Numbered from the stretch's first letter, positions 27,396 through 35,738 are shown. The stretch: DNA of 64,000 bases from Scandinavium manionii (GCF_024764775.1 NZ_JALIGC010000039.1:372001-436000), one strand, 5' to 3'. Program-made: numbers and translations. The notes: a model not told the origin generated them from the sequence alone.

Positions 27396-28718
27396 TTACA
27401 AGCGATGAAGTCTGGAGAGTAAAGCCAGGGAGAGCGTCGTTAATAATATGGCGATCACCGCATACATATACACCCCCGACCATGCCCAGCTATTTTTAAT
27501 CAGAATAACCGGCACACCGGCCATTGCGGCGCCGACGTAGCTAAACAGTCCTCTGAAGCCGGTGACAGAACCCGCGGCATTTTTGTGTGTTACGTCGAGA
27601 CACCCGACGGCAAAGAGCATGTGCGGCCCGTACAGGGCAAATCCCATAATCGTGAAGAGGACGGCGGTCATGGTGTAGGAGGTATCCTGCACCAGAGGAA
27701 TAAGCGCAATACACACACATAACATCAGGGCAAAAATCAGACCGGTCATCCAGCGGTTACTTTTAAACATGAAATCTGACAAATATCCCGCCAGCAATCC
27801 CCCTGCAAGCCCACCTCCTTCGAACCAGGAGATAATGGAGTTCGCTTTAATCAGACTCCAGCCATGAACCTGAGAATAGTAAATCTGTGGCCAGTCATTG
27901 AGGATCGTGCGAGCAACATAGACTGACATATCGCCAATGATAATGATCCATACCAACGGGTTAGTGAGAATATATTTTACGAAAACCTGCCAAAAGCTCA
28001 GATTAACGGGGCTGGCGTTGACTTGCGCGAGTTCCGTGGGATCATTTCGCCACACGCCGACGGCGGGTAATCCTAACGTGCCTGGACGATCCTTAATGGT
28101 ATACAAGGCGACGACCCCCATTAACAGCGAGATCACGCCGGGAACATAAAAGCCCATTTTCCAGCTTCCGCTAAAGGCAATGGCGAAGCTGGTAATCAGT
28201 GGGGCAAGACTACCGCCAATATTGTGTGCCGCTTCGACGATCGCCCACCAGCGACCACGTTCATTTTTAGAAAACCAGCAGGCCATAATTTTCGCCATTG
28301 GCGGAAAGCTGGTGCCCTGAAGGATCGCGTTAAGGCTATAGAGCACATAAAATGCTGCCACACTGTCAGAGAAGCCAAACAGAATATTGACAATACCGAC
28401 CCCGATAAGCACCGGTCCGGTCATCGCTTTGGGGTTAATTTTATCGACCAACATACCGCCGACAAATTTCATTGAGCCATAAAGAATGTAAAAAAGCGAA
28501 GACATGATGGCGAAGTCTTCTGCTGTCAGCGAGGTGTCCGTCAGCATCGCTGGCATCGCCGATGCGAAGTTTTTTCGGGTTAAATAAAATACCGCGTAAG
28601 AGATAAATACGGATGCAATGATTTCTGCCCTGAATTTTTTATAAACAGGGTCGATCTCTTTCTTTTCTTTGACAACGGGAAGGTCTTCCTGACTGAAAAT
28701 AAATTTTTTTATGCTCAT
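27396..28718 (-). CDS. OPA-family organophosphate:phosphate antiporter (PgtP/GlpT-like), candidate phosphoserine importer
   Basis: MFS transporter, 440 aa from the ATG at 28718 (GGAAGAG upstream); longer frames run into the phosphatase gene. About twelve helices. It belongs to the organophosphate:phosphate antiporter group. Residues that in GlpT bind phosphate align: Arg48 (TRKNFASAMP, GlpT R45), His165 (AAHNIGG, GlpT H165), Arg270 (VYVARTILNDW, GlpT R269), and Lys84 near GlpT K80. It lies 31 bp after the SerB-like gene in the same operon, which suggests the substrate is a phosphorylated serine-like C3 acid. No uhpABC- or pgtABC-like sensor genes are nearby. Specificity is inferred. Confidence 0.85.
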   Translation of the reverse strand: MSIKKFIFSQEDLPVVKEKKEIDPVYKKFRAEIIASVFISYAVFYLTRKNFASAMPAMLTDTSLTAEDFAIMSSLFYILYGSMKFVGGMLVDKINPKAMTGPVLIGVGIVNILFGFSDSVAAFYVLYSLNAILQGTSFPPMAKIMACWFSKNERGRWWAIVEAAHNIGGSLAPLITSFAIAFSGSWKMGFYVPGVISLLMGVVALYTIKDRPGTLGLPAVGVWRNDPTELAQVNASPVNLSFWQVFVKYILTNPLVWIIIIGDMSVYVARTILNDWPQIYYSQVHGWSLIKANSIISWFEGGGLAGGLLAGYLSDFMFKSNRWMTGLIFALMLCVCIALIPLVQDTSYTMTAVLFTIMGFALYGPHMLFAVGCLDVTHKNAAGSVTGFRGLFSYVGAAMAGVPVILIKNSWAWSGVYMYAVIAILLTTLSLALLSRLHRL

Positions 28719-28749
28719 GTTGAATTTCTCTTCCAGCAATACAGGGGAG

Positions 28750-29637
28750 TTATAAACCGTCTTCGAGCAAAAATAGTAACGATTCGAATCCATTAAAATT
28801 AATTTGCTGGTGAATATGTTCTTTCACCAGGGGTTTGGCTTTCCACGCAAGACCTGTTCCTGCCTGAAGTAGCATTGGGAGGTCGTTAGCGCCATCACCA
28901 CAGGCGATGACATTCGATAACGAAATATTCAAATCTGCTGCCAGATTAATCAGCGTCTGCTTTTTATTCTCAGCATTGATTATCGGATGCGTGATATTTC
29001 CGGTTAAGACGCCATTCTTCATTTCAACGGTGTTGGAGAACGCGAAATCGAGTTGATATCGTTTTTTTAGCCGTTGAGCAAAGAGGTCTAATCCGCCGGA
29101 GATAATCGCTGTTTTGAATCCTTTTGCTTTAAGAATGGGGAGGATAATGTCAAGCCCTAGCGACAGGGTCATCCGGTTGCAGACATCATCCAGTACCGCG
29201 TTATGTGTCCCGTTAAGCATTGCGATACGCCGGGTAAAACTGGTATCGAAATCGAGTTTTCCTTCCATCGCTTGCTGAGTCAGCGCCGTAATTTTCTCAG
29301 ATATGCCCAGTGTTCGGGCGATTTCATCCACGCCTTCCTCTTCGATAAACGTCGAGTCCATATCAAACACAATAAGTCCATTGGCAGGGATGACGGCGGG
29401 TTTGTAGAAAAAATCAAATTGCATTTCCAGAGCAGCACGGCGTAATGGCTGGTAAAAATGGCCCCCGACGACATCGCCTGAAATAACGAGTTTGAGGTAG
29501 TCTCTGTTTATCATTGGAGAATGATGTTTGGTTAACATGTACAGCGTGTTGCCTGACGGGTTATTCATGAGATGCTGATGTAACCATGAGGTAATAGGTT
29601 CAGACGTATTGTGCGTAATAAAGTAAAGGGTTTTCAT
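28750..29637 (-). CDS. SerB-type phosphoserine phosphatase paralogue
   Basis: HAD-superfamily phosphatase, 295 aa with an N-terminal ACT-like region (about 1-80) and a C-terminal HAD domain. Nucleophile Asp92 and acid/base Asp94 are in FDMDST, Glu101 and Arg137 align with the substrate-reading Glu20 and Arg56 of Methanocaldococcus phosphoserine phosphatase, and SGG and GDGANDLPM are intact. Expected reaction: O-phospho-L-serine to L-serine plus phosphate. It is not the housekeeping serB (expected elsewhere, with nadR/radA context) and differs widely from it. The RBS AAAGGAG is strong. It is first in the operon with the OPA transporter. Confidence 0.88.
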   Translation of the reverse strand: MKTLYFITHNTSEPITSWLHQHLMNNPSGNTLYMLTKHHSPMINRDYLKLVISGDVVGGHFYQPLRRAALEMQFDFFYKPAVIPANGLIVFDMDSTFIEEEGVDEIARTLGISEKITALTQQAMEGKLDFDTSFTRRIAMLNGTHNAVLDDVCNRMTLSLGLDIILPILKAKGFKTAIISGGLDLFAQRLKKRYQLDFAFSNTVEMKNGVLTGNITHPIINAENKKQTLINLAADLNISLSNVIACGDGANDLPMLLQAGTGLAWKAKPLVKEHIHQQINFNGFESLLFLLEDGL

Positions 29638-29735
29638 CTTACCGCTCCTTTGTGTCTGGCGGCATTATAATGGAGCGCTGTTTTGCCCGGCATCACTCAC
29701 TATCACAGTTGTGAATACGTATAAAAAATTAAAAA

Positions 29736-29751
29736 GTATTGTTTTTGATAC
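29736..29751. promoter_or_regulatory. Candidate operator copy 1 (GTATTG-TTTT-TGATAC)
   Basis: 16-bp near-palindrome of consensus GTATCA-N4-TGATAC, with two mismatches in the left arm. The bases that follow (CGCTAAT) also recur after copy 2, where one C is missing. A natural target for the XRE protein encoded in this cluster, by inference. Confidence 0.5.
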
Positions 29752-29774
29752 CGCTAATTCATGCGGTGCGAAAG

Positions 29775-29790
29775 GTGTCATTTTTGATAC
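29775..29790. promoter_or_regulatory. Candidate operator copy 2 (GTGTCA-TTTT-TGATAC)
   Basis: Second copy of the same 16-bp element, with one mismatch from GTATCA-N4-TGATAC; centre-to-centre distance to copy 1 is 39 bp. It lies 66 bp upstream of the dehydratase start. Confidence 0.52.
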
Positions 29791-29855
29791 GCTAATCACA
29801 TCATAAAAGCGATGACAATGTAGGCTAAAACTTTCAGGAAGAGGGTAAGACAGAA

Positions 29856-31226
29856 ATGGAAAGCGCTATCAATATATTTAAAATTGTGATTGGTCCATCC
29901 AGTTCACGGACTGCGGGGCCAATGCGAGCGGCATTTAACTTTATGTCGCAATTAAAGCAGCATAATTCGTTCCCACTGCTCAGAAAAATTGAGGTCGAGC
30001 TGTATGGCGCCTTGTCGTTAAGCCGGAATTGCCACAATGTCGATATTGCTCTGTATCTTGGGTTGCTGGGGAATCTGCCGGACAGCGTAGATTTAGCTGG
30101 ACAACTGAGTGCAATAAAGCGCGCAGAAACAGAAGGCATACGGGTATTTTCGCCCTCTGTTACGGTGGCCGTGACCATCATTGCTAATCATCAGGCCCAT
30201 CCGGGCCATCCTTATGCCATGACGTTCCGCGCCAGGGATGATTGGTTTACGCTCTATGAAGAAACCTGGTTTTCCATCGGCGATGGACAGACACGCAAAG
30301 CCGGGGAGGCAAAGGATCACTCTGCTACGTTAGCCACCTTATCACCTTTCGAATTTCAAAATGCCTGCGAACTGTCGCTGCTATGCCAGCGAAACGGCTT
30401 ATCTGTGGCGGCGTTGATGATGAAGAATGAACTTGCAACACGTTCAGCGTTATCCGTGCAGGAGGATCTGAACCGGAAATGGGCCGTCATGAAGGAGGCG
30501 GTTCAGCGCGGTTTGAATACTGAGGGATTGCTCCCGGGCCCCTGGCAGGTCCCACGCCGGGCTTGCGCGCTTCACAAATTATTACTGGTGAAAGGGGAGG
30601 CGAATGATTTTTTGACCGCGCTGAACTGGGTCAATGTTTTTGCCATTGCCGTCAGCGAAGAGAATGCGGCGGGTGGCGTGGTGGTGACGGCCCCGACCAA
30701 CGGCGCCAGCGGAATTATTCCGGCGGTATTGTGCTGGTATGAAAAATTTATCGGCGAACTGAATCCGTCATCCGTCAGCCGTTTTTTTCTGACCGCAGCT
30801 GCTGTGGCGATGCTCTTTAAACGTAATGCGTCCATTTTAGGGTCGGAGGTAGGATGCCAGGGAGAGATTGGCGTGGCCTGTTCAATGGCCGCAGCAGGGT
30901 TAGCGGAATTGATGGGGGCGTCGGTCGGACAGGTGTTGAGTGCGGCGGAAATCGCCATGGAGCACCACTTGGGGCTGACCTGCGACCCGGTTGGCGGTCA
31001 GGTACAAATACCGTGTATAGAGCGTAACGCGATATCAGCAGTGAAAGCCATCAACGCAGCAACCATGGCGATGAGTCGCGTAAGCGAGCCTTGTGTTTCA
31101 CTGGATGAGATCATTGCCGCGATGTACGAAACCGGGAAGGACATGAGCGCGAAATACCGTGAAACTTATCATGGCGGCCTTGGCAAAGTGCAGCCAAGAA
31201 GAAGGGGAGCATCCAGTGAAATTTAA
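29856..31226 (+). CDS. L-serine dehydratase-family protein (SdaA-like, variant active-site motif)
   Basis: Single-chain iron-sulfur L-serine ammonia-lyase homologue, 456 aa, divergent in sequence from E. coli SdaA/SdaB. N-terminal beta domain about 1-155; alpha catalytic domain about 185-445 with TAPTNGASGIIPAV. The three cluster cysteines are kept (EVGCQGE, GLTCDPV, IPCIERN) and so is the substrate region. The normally invariant SSSHT motif reads SSSRT here (Arg18), and the GHHTD-type block reads CHNVD, with its first His kept. Expected reaction is L-serine to pyruvate plus ammonia, but the His-to-Arg change leaves activity or substrate in doubt. Its end overlaps the XRE gene. Confidence 0.85.
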   Translation: MESAINIFKIVIGPSSSRTAGPMRAAFNFMSQLKQHNSFPLLRKIEVELYGALSLSRNCHNVDIALYLGLLGNLPDSVDLAGQLSAIKRAETEGIRVFSPSVTVAVTIIANHQAHPGHPYAMTFRARDDWFTLYEETWFSIGDGQTRKAGEAKDHSATLATLSPFEFQNACELSLLCQRNGLSVAALMMKNELATRSALSVQEDLNRKWAVMKEAVQRGLNTEGLLPGPWQVPRRACALHKLLLVKGEANDFLTALNWVNVFAIAVSEENAAGGVVVTAPTNGASGIIPAVLCWYEKFIGELNPSSVSRFFLTAAAVAMLFKRNASILGSEVGCQGEIGVACSMAAAGLAELMGASVGQVLSAAEIAMEHHLGLTCDPVGGQVQIPCIERNAISAVKAINAATMAMSRVSEPCVSLDEIIAAMYETGKDMSAKYRETYHGGLGKVQPRRRGASSEI

Positions 31227-31605
31227 TACCATGAATAACGATGAGATTATTTTATCGTTGTGCGCCCGCATTAAAGAGACGCGGATATCATTAGCGCTGA
31301 CCCAGCAACAGCTGGCTGAACGGGCGCAGGTAGGCATTGCGACGATCAAACGGATTGAAAAGGGAGGCGGCCTGAATCTTGACACGCTTATTTCTGTGCT
31401 TCGGGCGCTGGATAAATTACATAACCTTGATGCGATATTATTTGAATCAGAGATGCGTCATTTTCACGATTCTCATGAAGGGGGCGAGCGGATCGGGCGG
31501 CTACATGTCCGACAGCCAGTGGCTGAGCTGAAAAAGAAATCATTAGCGCCGCAGGCTGACGAACTGAATTTCAGTACGGCGCTGGAAAAGACATTACGCT
31601 GGTGA
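31216..31605 (+). CDS. XRE-family helix-turn-helix regulator
   Basis: Small DNA-binding protein, about 129 aa from the GTG at 31216, chosen because AAGGGGAG lies just upstream; an ATG 15 bases later is the alternative, and an open frame from 31159 lacks an RBS. HTH about residues 15-70: QQQLAERAQVGIATIKRIEKGGGLNLDTLISVLRAL is contained within it. The C-terminal tail is charged. It overlaps the dehydratase gene by 11 bp, so the two are coupled. Likely local regulator of the divergent cluster, perhaps of the two 16-bp sites. Its stop overlaps the yeiG stop on the other strand. Confidence 0.82.
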   Translation: MKFNTMNNDEIILSLCARIKETRISLALTQQQLAERAQVGIATIKRIEKGGGLNLDTLISVLRALDKLHNLDAILFESEMRHFHDSHEGGERIGRLHVRQPVAELKKKSLAPQADELNFSTALEKTLRW

Positions 31606-32442
31606 TGACGACAGCAAATGCCGGGCATGGAAGCGCAGATGGTCCTCAATAAAAGACGCAATAAACCAATAGCTGTGATCGAACCCGGACTGAATGCGCA
31701 GCGTTAACGGCCACTGGGTCTGGCGGGCGGCTTCGGCCAGCACCGCAGGTTGCAGTTGATCCGCCAGGAACTGATCGGTATCACCCTGATCGATTAACGT
31801 CGGAATGGCGCTGGCCGCGTCACTCGCTAACATCAGCGCACAGCTGTCCCACGCTTGCCAGCTGGATTTGTCTTCACCGAGATAAGCACTAAACGCCTTC
31901 TGGCCCCACGGCACGCGGGTCGGGTTAACGATTGGTGCAAAGGCGGAAACGCTGGTGTATTTGCCCGGGTTTTTCAACGCCAGAATCAACGCGCCGTGGC
32001 CACCCATCGAATGGCCGGAAATCGCGCTGCGCTCGGCGACGTTAAACTGTGCCTGAACCAGCGCGGGGAGTTCGTCGCGCAGATAATCGTACATCCGGTA
32101 ATGCGCGGCCCACGGGGCCTGCGTCGCGTTGAGGTAGAACCCGGCGCCTTTGCCGAGATCGTAGCCTTCGTTGTCCGCTACGTTTTCGCCGCGTGGGCTG
32201 GTGTCTGGCATGACCAGAACGATACCGAGTTCGGCTGCGACGCGCTGGGCCCCTGCTTTTGTCGCGAAATTCTCGTCGTTGCAGGTCAGGCCTGACAGCC
32301 AGTACAGCACTGGCGGCGGCGTATTATCGCGCGGCGGTGGCAGAAAAATACTGAACGTCATGGCGCAGTTCAGCGTGCTGGAGTCGTGCCGCCAGCGTTG
32401 CTGCCAGCCCTCAAAACAACGGTGCTCTTCGAGCAATTCCAT
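31594..32442 (-). CDS. yeiG: YeiG, S-formylglutathione hydrolase
   Basis: Serine hydrolase that splits S-formylglutathione to formate and glutathione in formaldehyde detoxification. I chose the ATG at 32442 (MELLEEHRCF), which aligns with E. coli YeiG and gives 282 aa; the frame is open for 37 more codons without family match. Nucleophile Ser in GHSMGGHG; other blocks YWLSGLTCND and the C-terminal His in FDHSYWFI. The RBS before this ATG is weak. Its end overlaps the XRE gene by 12 bp. Confidence 0.93.
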   Translation of the reverse strand: MELLEEHRCFEGWQQRWRHDSSTLNCAMTFSIFLPPPRDNTPPPVLYWLSGLTCNDENFATKAGAQRVAAELGIVLVMPDTSPRGENVADNEGYDLGKGAGFYLNATQAPWAAHYRMYDYLRDELPALVQAQFNVAERSAISGHSMGGHGALILALKNPGKYTSVSAFAPIVNPTRVPWGQKAFSAYLGEDKSSWQAWDSCALMLASDAASAIPTLIDQGDTDQFLADQLQPAVLAEAARQTQWPLTLRIQSGFDHSYWFIASFIEDHLRFHARHLLSSSPA

Positions 32443-32580
32443 GCAAGGCCCCCGGGTGAGTGATTGAAAATGTTCTGTTTCATCATACAGATCATGCGCA
32501 GTGATGAATAACTTTCGCTTCCGCATTGCAGTTACATGCTGCATCATAAACATAACTTTACATTAACATGCGAGACTAAC

Positions 32581-33729
32581 ATGGCGCTACGTACCGCGCT
32601 GAGTGGGTTTGTCATGCTGGTGGTCGCCATGGGGATTGGGCGTTTTGCCTTTACGCCTCAGGTGCCGCTGATGATTGCTGACGGACAGCTTACGCTGACC
32701 AGCGCCGGGCTGGTCGCCGCGATGAATTATCTGGGATATTTACTGGGGGCATGGGATGCAATGCGTGCCCATCGCGGCGTGGAAGGGCGATTGTACGCTG
32801 GGATCCTCGGCGCGGTGGGGCTGACGTTTCTCTCTGCCTGGGCCGATAACGCCTGGTTGCACGCCGTTCTGCGACTGGTGATTGGCGCAATGAGCGGCTG
32901 GGCGATGGTGTTGACCGCAGCCTGGACCAATGAGCGTCTGGCACAGGCCGGACGTCCCGGCCTGAGCGCCGCGGTGTTTGCCGGGCCGGGGGCGGGGATT
33001 GCGGTGAGTGGCCTGTTGGCAGTCTATATCCATGCACAGCAGCTCAGCGCCGCCGCGGGCTGGTTGCTTTACGGTCTGCTGGCGCTGGTGTTGATTGCCT
33101 TTATTTCTCGTTGGTTACCGCGTCCTGGCGATTTTCATCGTCCGGGCGGCCAGCCTGAACCTTTGCATTTGACGGCAAGCCTGAAACGGCTGGTCTGGAG
33201 CTACAGCCTGGCGGGCTTTGGTTATATTCTGCCCGCCACCTTTTTATCGCAAATGGCCGCCACGCGTTTTCCCGGTAGCCTGTTTGCCCAGTTTCTGTGG
33301 CCGGTATTTGGCGCGGCGGCGGTGGTTGGGATTGGATTGAGTATTTTGCTGCGCGATGTTGGCCACAGCTATCAGCGACTAGCGATTGTGTTGTGGTTAC
33401 AGGGCGTCGGCGTGCTGGCCGCCTGGTTGGTTCCGGGAATGAGCGGTCTGGTGATCGGCGCGTTGCTGGTGGGCGGCGGCTTCCTGTGCGCGGTGCAGCT
33501 TTCACTACTCTACGGACGGGAACTCGCACCGCAGCATACCCGTTACATGGCGGGTTTACTGACCACCGGTTATGCCATTGGTCAGCTTGTCGGGCCGATG
33601 ACTTCCGCGCTTTCCACCTGGCTTACCCAACGCCTTGAACCGGCCCTGGGCGTGGCGGCTATCGCGCTGTTGATAGGCGGAATGCTGGTCTGGCGTTCGC
33701 CGCAAGAAAGGTTAAGCCAATTTCAATAA
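32581..33729 (+). CDS. YjiJ/YbfB-family MFS transporter
   Basis: Major-facilitator protein of the YbfB/YjiJ group, 382 aa from the ATG at 32581 where membrane helix 1 begins (ALSGFVMLVVAMGIGRFAFTP). The frame opens 15 codons earlier at 32536, inside the yeiG upstream region. Twelve helices; the GIGRFAFTP motif is typical of this group. The substrate is unknown. K-12 has no such gene between yeiG and folE, so it is an accessory gene. Divergent from yeiG. Confidence 0.82.
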   Translation: MALRTALSGFVMLVVAMGIGRFAFTPQVPLMIADGQLTLTSAGLVAAMNYLGYLLGAWDAMRAHRGVEGRLYAGILGAVGLTFLSAWADNAWLHAVLRLVIGAMSGWAMVLTAAWTNERLAQAGRPGLSAAVFAGPGAGIAVSGLLAVYIHAQQLSAAAGWLLYGLLALVLIAFISRWLPRPGDFHRPGGQPEPLHLTASLKRLVWSYSLAGFGYILPATFLSQMAATRFPGSLFAQFLWPVFGAAAVVGIGLSILLRDVGHSYQRLAIVLWLQGVGVLAAWLVPGMSGLVIGALLVGGGFLCAVQLSLLYGRELAPQHTRYMAGLLTTGYAIGQLVGPMTSALSTWLTQRLEPALGVAAIALLIGGMLVWRSPQERLSQFQ

Positions 33730-33830
33730 TTATCGCCGTGAATACTGGATTCTGTGCGCGGCCTCACGCACAATGAGTGCTCACTTTGCCCTCAGAGTGC
33801 AAAGGTCGCCACACCTGCAGGAGAACAAGA

Positions 33831-34496
33831 ATGCCATCATTGAGTAAAGAAGCCGCGCTGGTTCATGAGGCGCTGTTAGCGCGTGGTCTGGAAACGCCGC
33901 TACGTCCCCCGGTTGAACTGGATAATGAATCACGCAAGCGTCTGATTGCCGGTCATATGACTGAAATTATGCAGCTGCTGAATCTCGATCTCAGTGATGA
34001 CAGCCTGACGGAGACGCCGCACCGCATCGCCAAGATGTACGTCGATGAAATCTTCTCTGGCCTCGATTACGCCAACTTCCCGAAAATCACCGTCATTGAG
34101 AATAAAATGAAGGTCGATGAAATGGTGACCGTACGTGATATCACCTTGACCAGCACCTGTGAGCATCACTTTGTCACCATCGACGGCAAAGCGACCGTGG
34201 CCTACATTCCGAAAGAGTCGGTGATTGGCCTGTCGAAGATTAACCGCATTGTGCAGTTCTTTGCCCAGCGTCCGCAGGTGCAGGAGCGTCTGACGCAGCA
34301 AATCCTGACCGCGTTGCAGACTCTGCTCGGCACCAATAACGTGGCGGTTTCCATTGATGCTGTGCATTACTGCGTGAAAGCGCGTGGCATTCGTGATGCG
34401 ACCAGCGCCACAACGACCACTTCGCTCGGTGGACTGTTTAAGTCGAGCCAGAACACCCGCCAGGAGTTTCTGCGCGCCGTTCGTCACCACAACTAA
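33831..34496 (+). CDS. folE: FolE, GTP cyclohydrolase I
   Basis: First enzyme of the folate (tetrahydropterin) pathway: GTP to 7,8-dihydroneopterin triphosphate plus formate. The ATG at 33831 behind CAGGAGAAC gives 221 aa (E. coli 222). Zinc ligands are in TCEHHF and HYCVKARG, and GLSKINRIVQFFA is intact. A longer frame from 33777 is not family sequence. yeiB follows after 19 bp. Confidence 0.97.
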   Translation: MPSLSKEAALVHEALLARGLETPLRPPVELDNESRKRLIAGHMTEIMQLLNLDLSDDSLTETPHRIAKMYVDEIFSGLDYANFPKITVIENKMKVDEMVTVRDITLTSTCEHHFVTIDGKATVAYIPKESVIGLSKINRIVQFFAQRPQVQERLTQQILTALQTLLGTNNVAVSIDAVHYCVKARGIRDATSATTTTSLGGLFKSSQNTRQEFLRAVRHHN

Positions 34497-34515
34497 TTCT
34501 TAAAGCAGGTACTTA

Positions 34516-35673
34516 ATGGAGCGAAACGTCACGCTGGATTTTGTTCGCGGCGTCGCTATTCTCGGGATCCTGCTGCTTAATATCGTTGCCTTTGGCTTGC
34601 CAAAGGCGGCGTATCTCAATCCTGCCTGGTACGGCGATATCACTCAACGCGATGCGTGGACGTGGGCCGCTCTCGACCTGTTTGCACAGGTTAAATTCCT
34701 GACGCTGTTTGCTCTCCTGTTTGGCGCTGGCCTGCAGTTGCTGCTTCCTCGCGGCAAACGCTGGATCCAGGCGCGGCTTTCTCTGTTAGCAATACTCGGT
34801 TTTGCACATGGGCTGCTGCTCTGGGACGGCGATATTCTGCTGGCGTATGCACTAGTAGGCCTGGTCTGCTGGCGGATGGTGCGTGAAGCGCAAAGCGCTA
34901 AATCGATGTTTAACACCGGCGTGGTGCTGTACCTGATTGGCATTGCGGTCCTGGTGTTTTTAGGGCTTATCTCCGGCGATACGCCAAACCGTTCCTGGGT
35001 CCCGGACCCGGCCAACCTGCAATATGAGCAGTACTGGAAGCTGAAAGGCGGAATGGAGGCTATCAGCAATCGTACGGATATGCTGTCCGACAATCTGCTG
35101 GCGCTTGGTGCACAGTACGGCTGGCAACTGGCGGGTATGATGCTGATGGGGGCCTCGCTAATGCGCTGCGGCTGGCTGAAAGGCCAGTTCAGCCTGTCAC
35201 ATTACCGTCGCGTGGGCATGCTGTTGATAACCCTTGGCGTGCTGATAAACCTGCCTGCGACGATCGCGCAATGGCATTTTGACTGGTCTTATCGCTGGTG
35301 TGCGTTCTTGTTACAGGCTCCGCGCGAGCTGAGTGCGCCGTTTCAAACTATCGGATACGCCGCGTTAGCGTACGGCTTCTGGCCACAAATTTGTTTTTCA
35401 CGCCTGGTAGGAGCGATAGCCTGCGTCGGGCGTATGGCGCTTTCCAACTACCTGCTGCAAACCCTCATCTGCACCACGCTGTTCTACCGGTTTGATTTGT
35501 TTATGAAATTTGACCGATTGACGCTGCTCGCCTTTGTGCCAGCCATTTGGCTGGTGAATATCCTGTTCTCCGTTATCTGGCTGCGCTATTGCCGTCAGGG
35601 GCCGGTGGAATGGCTGTGGCGGCAGTTGACCGCACGTGCCGCAGGGGTATCCATTTCTAAAACATCCAGATAA
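34516..35673 (+). CDS. yeiB: YeiB, DUF418 inner-membrane protein
   Basis: Polytopic membrane protein of the DUF418/DUF1624 group, 385 aa, the same as E. coli. The N-terminal block LDFVRGVAILGILLLN resembles membrane acyltransferases of the heparan-alpha-glucosaminide acetyltransferase type, so an acyl-transfer role is possible but unproven. It lies directly after folE and is probably cotranscribed. Confidence 0.9.
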   Translation: MERNVTLDFVRGVAILGILLLNIVAFGLPKAAYLNPAWYGDITQRDAWTWAALDLFAQVKFLTLFALLFGAGLQLLLPRGKRWIQARLSLLAILGFAHGLLLWDGDILLAYALVGLVCWRMVREAQSAKSMFNTGVVLYLIGIAVLVFLGLISGDTPNRSWVPDPANLQYEQYWKLKGGMEAISNRTDMLSDNLLALGAQYGWQLAGMMLMGASLMRCGWLKGQFSLSHYRRVGMLLITLGVLINLPATIAQWHFDWSYRWCAFLLQAPRELSAPFQTIGYAALAYGFWPQICFSRLVGAIACVGRMALSNYLLQTLICTTLFYRFDLFMKFDRLTLLAFVPAIWLVNILFSVIWLRYCRQGPVEWLWRQLTARAAGVSISKTSR

Positions 35674-35704
35674 CGATCTGGATCACAATCATTAACAAAA
35701 CGGA

Positions 35705-35738
35705 TGTAACCGTTTCCATCAGTGTGACCTTCTTCACG
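35705..35738. promoter_or_regulatory. galS control region: GalR/GalS operator and CRP site
   Basis: TGTAACCGTTTCCA (35705-35718) fits TGNAANCGNTTNCA fully, the GalR/GalS operator. TGTGA-CCTTCT-TCACG (35723-35738) fits the CRP site except for the last base. Together they explain autoregulation and catabolite control of galS. Confidence 0.85.

Larger units (their letters stand above)
29638..29855. promoter_or_regulatory. Divergent promoter region of the phosphoserine-type cluster
   Basis: 218-bp AT-rich gap between the two divergent operons. On the minus strand a TATAAT (29664-29669) is a likely -10 for the phosphatase-transporter operon, without a good -35. A perfect TCACA-GT-TGTGA inverted repeat lies at 29703-29714. 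Two 16-bp near-palindromes follow (separate entries). Confidence 0.6.

Noticed and set aside
28719..28793. N-terminal extension of the OPA transporter (25 codons)
   Set aside because: It runs into the phosphatase gene, has no RBS and no family match; the ATG at 28718 is better.
29703..29714. CRP site at TCACA-GT-TGTGA
   Set aside because: The halves are in inverted order and separated by 2 bp rather than 6, so it is not a CRP site; it is kept only as a palindrome.
27396..31605. Recent mobile island carrying the phosphoserine-type cluster
   Set aside because: No integrase, transposase, tRNA or direct repeats are visible at the borders; only base composition and synteny hint at transfer.
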